From CALBTQ01 sp036725605 (GTDB lineage: Bacteria; Lernaellota; Lernaellaia; Lernaellales; Lernaellaceae), in the NCBI GenBank assembly GCA_036725605.1, contig DAIMDW010000025.1, forward strand, positions 38,084 to 102,083: a stretch of DNA of 64,000 nt. The letters are read 5' to 3'. Below are positions 56,787-64,000 of this stretch, piece after piece. Each line of letters starts with the position of its first letter. The first letter of the stretch is position 1. The position numbers were made by a program, and so were the translations under genes. Under the pieces are notes generated by a model, which saw only the letters and a program-made list of their open reading frames with translations, did no database searches and was not told the origin of the DNA.

Positions 56787-57605
56787 TCAGGCGGGACGCA
56801 ACGAAATCGGGCCGATGTGCTCCGGCAGAATCTGCACGCCGCGTTCCAGCCATTCCGGCAGCAATTTGACCTTTTCCCGGCGCGGCGGCCGCGGCGGCTC
56901 GAGCAGCGCGCGCATCTTCAACGTCGCCTGCTCGGTCAGCGTCGGGCCGTGCCCCGGACACAGCCGCCGCACCTCGGGCATGCGACGGATAAAGCGCAAC
57001 GTCGCCTCATGACACATGCTCACGTTGGGGCTGTATTCGGCCATCGCCAGGCGCAATTTTTGCCCGATGCGCAGCGGCGGGTACCCGACCAGGATCGCAT
57101 CGCCGGAAAACAGCGTCTGCGTCGGCCGGTGGTAGATCATCGATTGCCCGTCGGTGTGCCCCGGCGCGGGATAGATGTGGAAACCGTACTTCCACGGGCC
57201 GCGCTGGAACGTCTCGTCGATCGGACAGATCGCCGGCTGCAGATCCTGCAGGCCGCAGGCGACCCGGTAAAACAGTCCCATCGGCCGGCCGGACAACGGC
57301 GGCGGCGGCGCGGTGCCGTCCAGAAACGGCGCGTCGGCGGCATGGCAAACGACCGGACAGCCGAACGTCTTGCGCACCCAGGCGGCGTTGCCCGCGTGAT
57401 CGCGATGATGGTGGGTCAGCAACACGGCCGTCAGGTCGCCCGGACGACGAATGCCCCAACGCCACAGATTCCAGCGCAGCAACACGCGTTCGCCCATATC
57501 GCCGGTGTCGATGAGAAAATTACGGCCGCACTTGTCGCGCAACAGGTAGACATTGGAAATATTGACCGCGTTCAATACGCGTATATCCGCTTCGAGCTCC
57601 GTCAT
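56787..57605 (-). CDS. Metallo-beta-lactamase-fold hydrolase
   Basis: The 272-residue protein has the canonical metal motif in LLTHHHRDHAGNA (HxHxDH), LIDTGD near 31, a C-terminal HTDGQSMIY (second-metal histidine) and GDAILVGYP. A glyoxalase II/lactonase-type or other thioesterase activity is possible, and the substrate cannot be told. It has no signal peptide. It is convergent with glmS, ending five bases after it. Confidence 0.9.
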   Translation of the reverse strand: MTELEADIRVLNAVNISNVYLLRDKCGRNFLIDTGDMGERVLLRWNLWRWGIRRPGDLTAVLLTHHHRDHAGNAAWVRKTFGCPVVCHAADAPFLDGTAPPPPLSGRPMGLFYRVACGLQDLQPAICPIDETFQRGPWKYGFHIYPAPGHTDGQSMIYHRPTQTLFSGDAILVGYPPLRIGQKLRLAMAEYSPNVSMCHEATLRFIRRMPEVRRLCPGHGPTLTEQATLKMRALLEPPRPPRREKVKLLPEWLERGVQILPEHIGPISLRPA

Positions 57606-57794
57606 GATCGTTCACCTCGTGTCAATTCTCAGATGTTGAATCCGTCACATTCGCTTCAACATGAGCACGGAACCTATCGTGCGGGCGTATATTGACACAA
57701 TGCGTCAAGGATGTAAAGCGCTTTGTCTTTACTTTAACTATTCGTCGTATCCTATTGTTTTATATAAATATTCCTTTCCACAAAAAAGAAATAC

Positions 57795-57823
57795 TTGGCA
57801 TATCTGTAAAATCCCGTTAAGCT
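57795..57823 (+). promoter_or_regulatory. Candidate promoter of the CocE-type lipoprotein gene
   Basis: TTGGCA (57795-57800), 17-base spacer and TAAGCT (57818-57823), 41 bases before the ATG. A TTGAC/GTCAA inverted repeat at 57692-57707 lies further upstream in the 258-base divergent region. Confidence 0.4.
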
Positions 57824-57863
57824 GACGCCTCGTTTTCGTCACCACCAAAGGATCGGCCGACCC

Positions 57864-59750
57864 ATGCACACGCCACTCGTCGCCCGCGTCCGTCCCGGGC
57901 ACAAAATCGCGGTTATTCTGATCTGTGTTCTGTTGATTATCGGCTGCGCCACGACCCGCACGGCCGTCGAATCGTCCCTGGACGGTCCCTGGTATCAAAC
58001 GACCCAACCGACGGCCCGGTATAAGGGCGTGGTGCAACTGTCGACCTATGTCACCATGCGCGACGGGGTGCAAATCGCCCTGGACTACTACCTGCCTCAA
58101 AACCTCGCGCCGGGCGAAAAGCTGCCGACGATCCTCGACCAGACGCGCTACTGGCGCAACATCGACCTGCGCTGGCCGCTCTCGAGCCTGTTGACGCTCT
58201 ACGAGGAAATCGTGCCGATCATCGAAAGCGGTTACGCCTTCGTGCGGGTCGACGCGCGCGGCTCCGGCGCTTCCTTCGGCACGCGCCCCTGCCCCTGGTC
58301 GGCCGACGAGATCCGCGACGGTGCGCAGATTATCGATTGGATCATCGCCCAACCCTGGTCCGACGGCGTCGTCGGGGCGGCCGGCGGCTCCTACGAGGGC
58401 ACGGCGGCGGAATTTCTGGCCACCAACCGCCATCCGGCGCTCAAGGCGATCATGCCGATGTACTCGCTGTTCGACGCCTACACCGACATCGCCTTCCCCG
58501 GCGGCATCCACCTGAGTTGGTTCACCGAAATCTGGCAACAAGGCAATCACGCGCTGGACAACAACCGCCCGCAGGAGGCGATCTGGTGGGCGCCGCTGGC
58601 CACGCGGGGCGTCGCGTCGGTGATGTTCGACCGTAACCGCGACCTGCTGCGCCGGGCCGTCGCCGGACATGCCGCCAACTACCAGGTGCACAACGAGGCG
58701 AAGACGATCACCTTCCGCGACGACGTCAGCCCGGGCGGCGTGCACCTGGACAGCTTCAGCCCGCACACGTTCATCGACGATCTGCGCGCGGCGGACATCC
58801 CCATCTACAGCTACAGCGGTTGGTTCGACGGCGGGTATCCGCACGCGGCGATCAAGCGCTTCCGCACATTGCGCACGCGCGGCGCGAAGCTGATTCTCGG
58901 TCCGTGGGACCACGGCGGCAACGATCACATGCGCCCGTTCGCCAAGCCGATCAAAGCGCGCTTCGATCATCTGGCCGAGGCGAAACGGTTCTTCGACCGT
59001 TACCTCAAAGGCGTCGATACGGGCATCGATCGCGAGCCGCCGGTCGCCTATTACACGATGGTCGCCGACCAGTGGCATCAGGCGCAGACCTGGCCGCCGG
59101 CCGAGGCGAAATACGCGACGTTCTACGCGGCGGAAAATCATGCGCTGGCGCGCTCCGTACCCGCCGACGCAACCGGGGCCGACGAATACCGCGTCGATCC
59201 GACCGCCGGCACCGGCGACCGGGCGCGCTGGAACAGCCTGGCGCTGGACCTGGCGGTGTACTATCCGGATCGGGCGAAAGCCGACCGCAAGTTGCTGGTC
59301 TACGATTCGCCGCCGCTGGACGAGGATACCGAGGTCACCGGGCATCCGTTGGTGACGCTGTACGTCGACTCGACCGCGACCGACGGTCAGTTTTTCGCCT
59401 ACCTGGAGGATGTCGACGAACAGGGGCGCGTCAATTACGTCACCGAGGGCATGCTGCGCGCGCTGCATCGTCGCCTGAGCGCGGAAACGCCGCCCTACGT
59501 TTCGCCCACGCCCTACCACACCTATTTAAAGAAAGACGCGCAGCCGCTGACGCCCGGCGAAACGGCCGAGCTGGTCTTCGATCTGCTGCCGGTGTCGTAT
59601 TTGTTCAAGAAGGGTCACCGCATTCGCCTGGCGCTGGCCGGCGCGGACGCGGATCATTTCCAGGTCTTGCCCGGCGACGCGCCGACCTGGCGGGTGCGGC
59701 GCAGCGAACGTTTCGCCACGCGCCTCGAACTGCCGATCATGAAGCGGTAA
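57864..59750 (+). CDS. CocE/NonD-type alpha/beta hydrolase lipoprotein (S15/X-Pro dipeptidyl peptidase-like)
   Basis: The 628-residue protein has a lipoprotein signal with C28 (LIIGC). Residues about 55-430 are the alpha/beta hydrolase: MRDGVQIALDYYLP, RVDARGSGAS, GAAGGSYEGT (GxSYxG, nucleophile serine), and FDGGYP and GPWDHGGND. The C-terminal jelly-roll (about 430-625; EVTGHPLVTLYVDSTATDGQFFAYLEDVDEQG) is typical of CocE/S15 enzymes. It probably faces the periplasm or surface and cleaves esters or acyl-amides; substrate unknown. Confidence 0.93.
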   Translation: MHTPLVARVRPGHKIAVILICVLLIIGCATTRTAVESSLDGPWYQTTQPTARYKGVVQLSTYVTMRDGVQIALDYYLPQNLAPGEKLPTILDQTRYWRNIDLRWPLSSLLTLYEEIVPIIESGYAFVRVDARGSGASFGTRPCPWSADEIRDGAQIIDWIIAQPWSDGVVGAAGGSYEGTAAEFLATNRHPALKAIMPMYSLFDAYTDIAFPGGIHLSWFTEIWQQGNHALDNNRPQEAIWWAPLATRGVASVMFDRNRDLLRRAVAGHAANYQVHNEAKTITFRDDVSPGGVHLDSFSPHTFIDDLRAADIPIYSYSGWFDGGYPHAAIKRFRTLRTRGAKLILGPWDHGGNDHMRPFAKPIKARFDHLAEAKRFFDRYLKGVDTGIDREPPVAYYTMVADQWHQAQTWPPAEAKYATFYAAENHALARSVPADATGADEYRVDPTAGTGDRARWNSLALDLAVYYPDRAKADRKLLVYDSPPLDEDTEVTGHPLVTLYVDSTATDGQFFAYLEDVDEQGRVNYVTEGMLRALHRRLSAETPPYVSPTPYHTYLKKDAQPLTPGETAELVFDLLPVSYLFKKGHRIRLALAGADADHFQVLPGDAPTWRVRRSERFATRLELPIMKR

Positions 59751-59759
59751 AGGCAATGC

Positions 59760-60689
59760 CTAGCTGAGCAGCCCTTCGATGATCAGATCGACCGCCTGAT
59801 CCTCGCTCAAGCCGTGGGCCATCAGCGTTTCCAATTGCTTTGAGTCGACGCTGCCGATCGCCGCTTCGTGGGTGATGTGCGCGCGCGGATCTTCCACCTT
59901 GACCACCGGCACCGCCTGGGCGATCGCCTCGTCCTGCACGATCTCCTTGCAGTCCACGTGGCCGCGGGCGAACGGCGCGCTGGCGGTCAGCGTGTTGTGA
60001 ATTTCGGCCTGCGCCTGGTGGCGCACGGCGATGTAGCTGTTGAGCACGCCGCGCGCGTATTCGCCGACCAGGTGGCCGATTTCGTTGATGCGGATCTTGT
60101 CGGTTTTCGCGCCGCTGATGCGCGCGGTCATTTCGATCGTGCTGTGCTGCTTGCCGGTGACGTCGTACTCGATGTCCATCTCGCCGACGCGCCCTTTGAT
60201 CAGCTCGAACTCGGTTTTGAACCGGCCGTGCTCTTCGACGATCACCTTGGCCTTGGGCACGACGGTCACGCCGCCGTCAGGGCCGTGCACGTGGCGCTCG
60301 AAATACGAGTATCGCGCGTGCTTGCCGACGCGAATGTCCGCGTCCATCAGGTGCTGCACCTGGACCGCGTTGGGGAAGGTGCAATGGGCGATGACCTCCA
60401 CCTGCGCATGGTCGCGGATGTCGATATGAAGAATGATGCGCTGCACGCCCTCTTCCGGCAGCATGCCGAAGCACAGGTGCACCGGCTTTTCGATCTTCGC
60501 GCCTTCCTCGACGATGAAGGTCGCCTCGATGCCGTCGGGCAGTTCCTTGGCCTGTACGTCCAGTCCCGGAACCAGATGCGTGCCCAGCACTTTATTATGA
60601 TCGATCACCACCGAGGCGGTGCCTTCCGGCAGGTGATGGCTCATGTTGATCGATTCGAAAATCTCTTTGATGGTGTCGTCGACCGACAT
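59760..60689 (-). CDS. smsB: SufB/SufD-type Fe-S scaffold of a minimal SufC-SufB (SmsB-like) system
   Basis: The 309-residue protein is a SufBD-core beta-helix: EGAKIEKPVHLCFGM, AHCTFPNAVQVQHLMDADIRVG, FELIKGRVGEMDIEYDVTGK, and near the C-terminus SAPFARGHVDCKEIVQDEA with APVV...ITHEAAIGSVD. It is much shorter than SufB (about 470) and SufD (about 430), lacking the N-terminal extensions. It starts directly at the stop of sufC. Short SufB-like proteins paired with SufC make up the SMS system proposed as an ancestral Fe-S assembly. No SufS, SufD, SufU or IscU follows. Confidence 0.85.
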   Translation of the reverse strand: MSVDDTIKEIFESINMSHHLPEGTASVVIDHNKVLGTHLVPGLDVQAKELPDGIEATFIVEEGAKIEKPVHLCFGMLPEEGVQRIILHIDIRDHAQVEVIAHCTFPNAVQVQHLMDADIRVGKHARYSYFERHVHGPDGGVTVVPKAKVIVEEHGRFKTEFELIKGRVGEMDIEYDVTGKQHSTIEMTARISGAKTDKIRINEIGHLVGEYARGVLNSYIAVRHQAQAEIHNTLTASAPFARGHVDCKEIVQDEAIAQAVPVVKVEDPRAHITHEAAIGSVDSKQLETLMAHGLSEDQAVDLIIEGLLS

Positions 60690-61417
60690 TATTCACTCTC
60701 CAGCGGGAAGTTCGGATGATCGCAGGGCAGACATTGCCGATCGAAGTGCATGCCGATTTTATCCGCTTCGCCCTTGTCGATCAGGCGGCCGCGGCAGATG
60801 AGAAACGCATGTTCGGCCTGGCGCAGCACCGCCATGCTGTGGGTGATCAGCAGGATGGTCGAGCCTTTGTCCTTCAGCAGTTTGATCGCCGCGAAGATGC
60901 GCTCCAGCGCCTCGACGTCGATGCCCGAGTCGGGCTCGTCCAGCAGCACCAGCTTGGGCTCGAGCGCCAGGATCGACGCCAGCTCGACGCGCTTGCGCTC
61001 GCCGCCGCTCAGGGTGCGGTCCACCGCGCGCTTGAGGTAGCTGTCCGGATCCAGTCCGACCTGCCACATCACCTCGCGCGCGCGATCCATCGATTTATCT
61101 TTGGCCGCCGAGCGGATGAACTTTTCGCAGGTCAGGCCCTCGAAGCGCGCCGGCTCCTGCCAGCCCAGCGTGATGCCCAGGCGCGCGCGCTCGTCGACGC
61201 CCAGCGCCTTGATCGACTTGCCCTCGAAAAGAATATCCCCGCCGTGATCGCGGTAGCCGGAAAGGCCCATGATCGTGCTGGCCAGCGTGGATTTCCCCGC
61301 GCCGTTCGGGCCGATGATCGCGTGCACGTGCCCGCCCCAGAAATCGATGCTCAGGCCGTCGAGAATCCGGCTGCCGTTGAACGCCAGGCTCAGGTCTTTG
61401 ATTTCCAAGATGCCCAT
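60689..61417 (-). CDS. sufC: SufC-type Fe-S assembly ATPase (SmsC-like)
   Basis: From ATG 61417 (AAGGA seven bases upstream) the 242-residue protein is an ABC ATPase with Walker A GPNGAGKST, the SufC-type Q-loop region (GITLGWQEPARFEGLTCEKFIR), signature LSGGERKRVE, Walker B LVLLDEPDSGID and H-loop THS. The DEPDSGID and GERKR forms are typical of SufC. It drives scaffold assembly together with the adjacent SufB-like protein. The C-terminal CDHP region is cysteine-containing (GRQCLPCDHP), unlike classical SufC. Confidence 0.9.
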   Translation of the reverse strand: MGILEIKDLSLAFNGSRILDGLSIDFWGGHVHAIIGPNGAGKSTLASTIMGLSGYRDHGGDILFEGKSIKALGVDERARLGITLGWQEPARFEGLTCEKFIRSAAKDKSMDRAREVMWQVGLDPDSYLKRAVDRTLSGGERKRVELASILALEPKLVLLDEPDSGIDVEALERIFAAIKLLKDKGSTILLITHSMAVLRQAEHAFLICRGRLIDKGEADKIGMHFDRQCLPCDHPNFPLESE

Positions 61418-61640
61418 CGCTATGTCCTTGCGCCGGCCGTGGCGACCGGCAATTGGGTTTCGTCGACGAAAATGGCTGTTTCCCCTTCGACAATCTGCCG
61501 GAAATATAAGTCTCATCGCCGGCAACGCCAGCGCCGCGAACGCATTTCCGGAACATTCCCGAACAAAGGAAGTCTAATCTCAACGGGTTGCGAAACGGCC
61601 CCCCGTTTGGCGCGGCCTAAAATAGATCAAAGTACGCGCC

Positions 61641-61674
61641 TTGACAAATGGGGGGGTGATCTCCTACGTAGGAG
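61641..61674 (+). promoter_or_regulatory. Promoter with perfect palindromic operator ahead of the thioredoxin-like lipoprotein
   Basis: Perfect -35 TTGACA (61641-61646) is followed by an 18-base spacer containing seven G (61650-61656) and a TACGTA at the -10 position, embedded in the perfect 14-base palindrome CTCCTACGTAGGAG (61661-61674). The palindrome would occlude the -10 if a dimeric regulator bound it. The gene's own ribosome site AGGGAG lies downstream, before ATG 61702. Confidence 0.5.
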
Positions 61675-61701
61675 CAATCGAACCGTGCAAGGGAGCCTCG
61701 G

Positions 61702-63273
61702 ATGAAACGATTGGTGCTGCCACTGATTCTGGTTCTGTTTTTGTTGACCATCGCCGCCTGCGACAAGGACTCGGTGATGCCCAATAGCGAGACGGTCAAA
61801 CCCAAGCCGCTCGCTGGCGATGATACGCCGACAGTGGAAACGCCCGCCGGACAACCGGCCCGCGTGACCCTGTACGCCATGAGCGAATGCCCTTACGGCG
61901 TCCCGGCCGAAAAGGTGGTCTTCGACGTCAAACAGGCGCTGGGCGAAAAGATGACTCCCCGCCTGGCCTTCATCGTCGAGCGCGAGGAAGGCGGCGGATT
62001 GACCAGCCTGCACGGACCGACCGAGGTGGAAAAGGACATGATCCAGGCCTGCGTGGGTCTGGTCGCGCCGGAAAAGCAGTTCACCTTCGTCGTCGAGATG
62101 AACCAGCGCGCCAAGCAGCCCTGGGCCGACATCGCCGCCGGTTTGCAGATCGACGCCGCGGCGGTCGAAGCGTGCCTGCAGGACGGCACCGGCATCAATC
62201 TGCTGCTCAAGGATCTGGACGAAACGGTCGAGCTGAACGTCAACTCCAGCCCGACGATTATGATCAACGATCAGAAATATTCCGGCGGCCGGAACAGCCG
62301 CGACCTGTTCGACGCGGTGTGCGCGACCTTCGGCAAAGTCGATCGTCCGGCCGTGTGCGATGCGCCGCCCGAGTTCCTGTCGCGGACCAACCCGACAGGC
62401 TCCGGATCCTGCGCCACCGAAAAAGCCGCCGCCGAGGAAGAGCCGCTTCCCGAGGAATACGTCGCGCGCGAACCGTTCACCCACCCGGTGATTTACGACC
62501 CGCAAACCCTGGATATCGCCCGTATGGAAGAGGTCATCGACCAGACCAAAAAAGTCTATCCGATGGTGAACGTCCAGCGCATCAAATTCGACGGCGACGA
62601 GGGACGCAAACTGCTCTCCCGCTACGAAATCAAAACGCTGCCGGCGTTCTTGTTCCCCGAGAAAATCGAGACCTTCGGCAACTTCGAGCAGATGAAAAAT
62701 TACCTCACCAAAGTGAAGGACATGTACGTGCTCGATCCGAAATTCGGCAGCAGCATCTTTCTGGACCGCCCGCCGATGCCCAAGCAGGTCGACATTTTCT
62801 ACATGCCTTTCTCGGACAAGGCGGTGCGCGTGTTGCTGGACATCAACGATCTGGCCAGCCGCCCCGACGTCCAGGCGATGAACGTGACCATCAAGCTGCA
62901 TCCCTACGCGCTGGTCGAGGAAGGCGCCATGTACTCGCGCATCGCGACCACCGAAGTCGAGGAAATGCTGCGCCAGATGGCGATCATCCAACTCGATGCC
63001 GGGAAAATCTGGCCCTATCTGGTCGGACGTTACGACCACCTGACCAGCAGTTGGTGGGAGGATTACATCAAGCCGGTGGGACTGGATCCGCAGAAGATCA
63101 AGCAGCTCGCCCAAAGCGAAGAGTTGGAAAAACAGTTGCTGGCCGTCAGCACCGAAGCCGCGCAGTTGTCCGCCGGCGAGGAGATTTTCTTCCTCTTCGA
63201 AAATCGCGAGAAAACGCGCATCGAAGGCAAGGATCAGTTCAAGGAAGCGCTGTTCGCCATCGGCAATCGCTGA
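61702..63273 (+). CDS. Thioredoxin-like lipoprotein with two thiol-fold regions
   Basis: The 523-residue protein has a lipoprotein signal with lipobox IAAC (C20). Residues about 53-195 form a DsbA/GILT-type thioredoxin fold with ARVTLYAMSECPYGVPAEKVVFD (single Cys, C63, in place of CxxC) and SSPTIMINDQKYSGGRNSRDLFDAVC. Residues about 250-345 look like another thioredoxin-like unit (IKTLPAFLFPEKIETFGNFEQ), and a third similar stretch lies near the C-terminus. It probably acts in envelope redox or metal handling. It is convergent with the flavoprotein gene; the stop codons are adjacent. Confidence 0.75.
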   Translation: MKRLVLPLILVLFLLTIAACDKDSVMPNSETVKPKPLAGDDTPTVETPAGQPARVTLYAMSECPYGVPAEKVVFDVKQALGEKMTPRLAFIVEREEGGGLTSLHGPTEVEKDMIQACVGLVAPEKQFTFVVEMNQRAKQPWADIAAGLQIDAAAVEACLQDGTGINLLLKDLDETVELNVNSSPTIMINDQKYSGGRNSRDLFDAVCATFGKVDRPAVCDAPPEFLSRTNPTGSGSCATEKAAAEEEPLPEEYVAREPFTHPVIYDPQTLDIARMEEVIDQTKKVYPMVNVQRIKFDGDEGRKLLSRYEIKTLPAFLFPEKIETFGNFEQMKNYLTKVKDMYVLDPKFGSSIFLDRPPMPKQVDIFYMPFSDKAVRVLLDINDLASRPDVQAMNVTIKLHPYALVEEGAMYSRIATTEVEEMLRQMAIIQLDAGKIWPYLVGRYDHLTSSWWEDYIKPVGLDPQKIKQLAQSEELEKQLLAVSTEAAQLSAGEEIFFLFENREKTRIEGKDQFKEALFAIGNR

Positions 63274-64000
63274 TTACCAGACGACCTCCAGGCGCTTGTC
63301 CTTTACCTGCCGGCTGACGTAGTCGGGCAGCAGGATCGGGCTGACGCGATCCTCGCCCACCTTCGCCTCGCGCCGCTGCTTCTCGTATTCGCGCACGTGA
63401 TCCAGGTGCGGCCGCCCTTCCTCGAATTTCCATTTCGCGTACTGCGCCGCCTCGCGTCCGGCGATGCGCCCGAAGACGGTCACGTCCAGCAGCGAGTTGC
63501 CCATCAGGCGGTTTTCGCCGTGCACGCCGCCGGCCACCTCGCCCGCGCCGAACAAACCGGGGATCGTCGTCTCGCAGTTGCTGTTGTAGACCAGCCCGCC
63601 GTTTTGATAATGCAGCGTGGGGTAAATCAGCATCGGCTGTTTGCTGATGTCGATGCCGTAGCGCTTGAACAAAATAAACTTGCCGGGAAATTCCCGTTCG
63701 ACGAAACCGGGGCCGTGCAGCGCGTCGATCATCGGGCTGTCCAGCCACACGCCCACCTTGCCCGTCGGCGTCGGCACGCCCTTGCCCACGTCCAGGCACT
63801 CGCGGATGATGCTCGCGGCCTCCACGTCGCGCGGTTCGCGCTCGAACACGAACTGCTCGCCGTCGATGTTCACCACGTTCGCGCCGAAACCGCGCACCTT
63901 CTCGGTGATCAGCAAACCCTCGGCCTGCTCGGGAAACACCGCGCCGGTCGGGTGGTACTGCACCGCGTGCAGGAAACACACCGGGACGCCCGCGCGATAG
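63274..64000 (-). CDS. Fumarate reductase/succinate dehydrogenase flavoprotein subunit, N-terminus cut by window edge
   Basis: The visible 242-plus residues are the C-terminal part of a FAD-linked fumarate reductase/SDH-type subunit: FLHAVQYHPTG (near the active-site His/Arg), LITEKVRGFGANVVNIDGEQF, IYPTLHYQNGGL, IPGLFGAGEVAGGVHGENRLMGNSLLDVTVFGRIAG (FAD-binding GNSL). The frame continues without a start through 64000, so the true start is outside the window. Whether it works as fumarate reductase, succinate dehydrogenase or another flavin reductase cannot be decided from this half. No NadB-type signature is seen. Confidence 0.88.
   Translation of the reverse strand, partial: YRAGVPVCFLHAVQYHPTGAVFPEQAEGLLITEKVRGFGANVVNIDGEQFVFEREPRDVEAASIIRECLDVGKGVPTPTGKVGVWLDSPMIDALHGPGFVEREFPGKFILFKRYGIDISKQPMLIYPTLHYQNGGLVYNSNCETTIPGLFGAGEVAGGVHGENRLMGNSLLDVTVFGRIAGREAAQYAKWKFEEGRPHLDHVREYEKQRREAKVGEDRVSPILLPDYVSRQVKDKRLEVVW

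Noticed and set aside
57692..57707. TTGAC/GTCAA inverted repeat as operator or terminator
   Set aside because: The stem is only five bases with no T-run; it may be chance in the divergent region.

Overview
The window is about 64 kb of dense, GC-rich bacterial chromosome. The gene order resembles deltaproteobacteria and relatives: surE-pcm-nlpD, hfq-hflX, and a translation block running infC-rpmI-rplT-pheS-pheT-ihfA-merR-tRNA-Pro. An Asp-rich secreted protein ends in a Cys/membrane/Arg tail like the MYXO-CTERM sorting signal. Several genes fit an anaerobic or microaerobic life: indolepyruvate oxidoreductase, a two-gene SufC/SufB-type Fe-S system, an acetyl-CoA hydrolase/transferase and a fumarate reductase-type flavoprotein. 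The exact phylum cannot be fixed from the sequence; Myxococcota, a Desulfobacterota relative or a candidate phylum near them are all possible. No insertion sequence, prophage or CRISPR array was seen.

Left part (1-24.6 kb). iorB (partial) and a fused iorA lie on the minus strand, divergent from an orphan Rossmann-fold protein. A long minus-strand operon then runs from 17.0 kb down to 6.2 kb: rpiB, a dCMP deaminase-like gene, nrdR, ribD, ribE, ribBA, ribH, nusB, a lone M17 N-terminal domain, trkA, two trkH copies and a HAD phosphatase. Another minus-strand operon runs surE, pcm, a YqaA/DedA membrane protein, a LOG-like protein, an NlpD-like lipoprotein, apt and queE. A large methyltransferase with beta-rich C-terminal domains stands alone on the plus strand.

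Middle (24.6-43.8 kb, all minus strand). tRNA-Val is followed by infC (whose only plausible start is AUA), rpmI, rplT, pheS, pheT, ihfA, a MerR-type regulator and tRNA-Pro, closed by a terminator. Upstream of that, a long series carries a small membrane protein, guaB, guaA, dnaE, hfq, hflX, an exported protein, a PEGA lipoprotein, an AI-2E-family transporter and a phosphodiester glycosidase-like protein. A Ppx/GppA phosphatase sits at 43 kb.

Right part (43.8-64 kb). Here genes are shorter units on both strands and more accessory: an outer-membrane barrel, an AMMECR1-like/alpha-barrel lipoprotein, metallo-beta-lactamase-fold proteins, a TetR regulator, the Asp-rich secreted protein, an acetyl-CoA hydrolase, a small ACT-like protein, two receiver proteins (one canonical, one degenerate with DUF4388-like and TPR regions), glmS, a CocE-type lipoprotein hydrolase, the SufC/SufB pair, a thioredoxin-like lipoprotein and the start-truncated end of a fumarate reductase/succinate dehydrogenase flavoprotein. 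Many intergenic regions hold promoters close to TTGnnn-17-TAnnnT, so housekeeping sigma-70 recognition looks E. coli-like. No single wholly new multi-gene system stands out. The best leads are the iorA fusion, the AUA start of infC, the minimal Fe-S pair, the methyltransferase fusion and the palindromic promoter at 61.65 kb.
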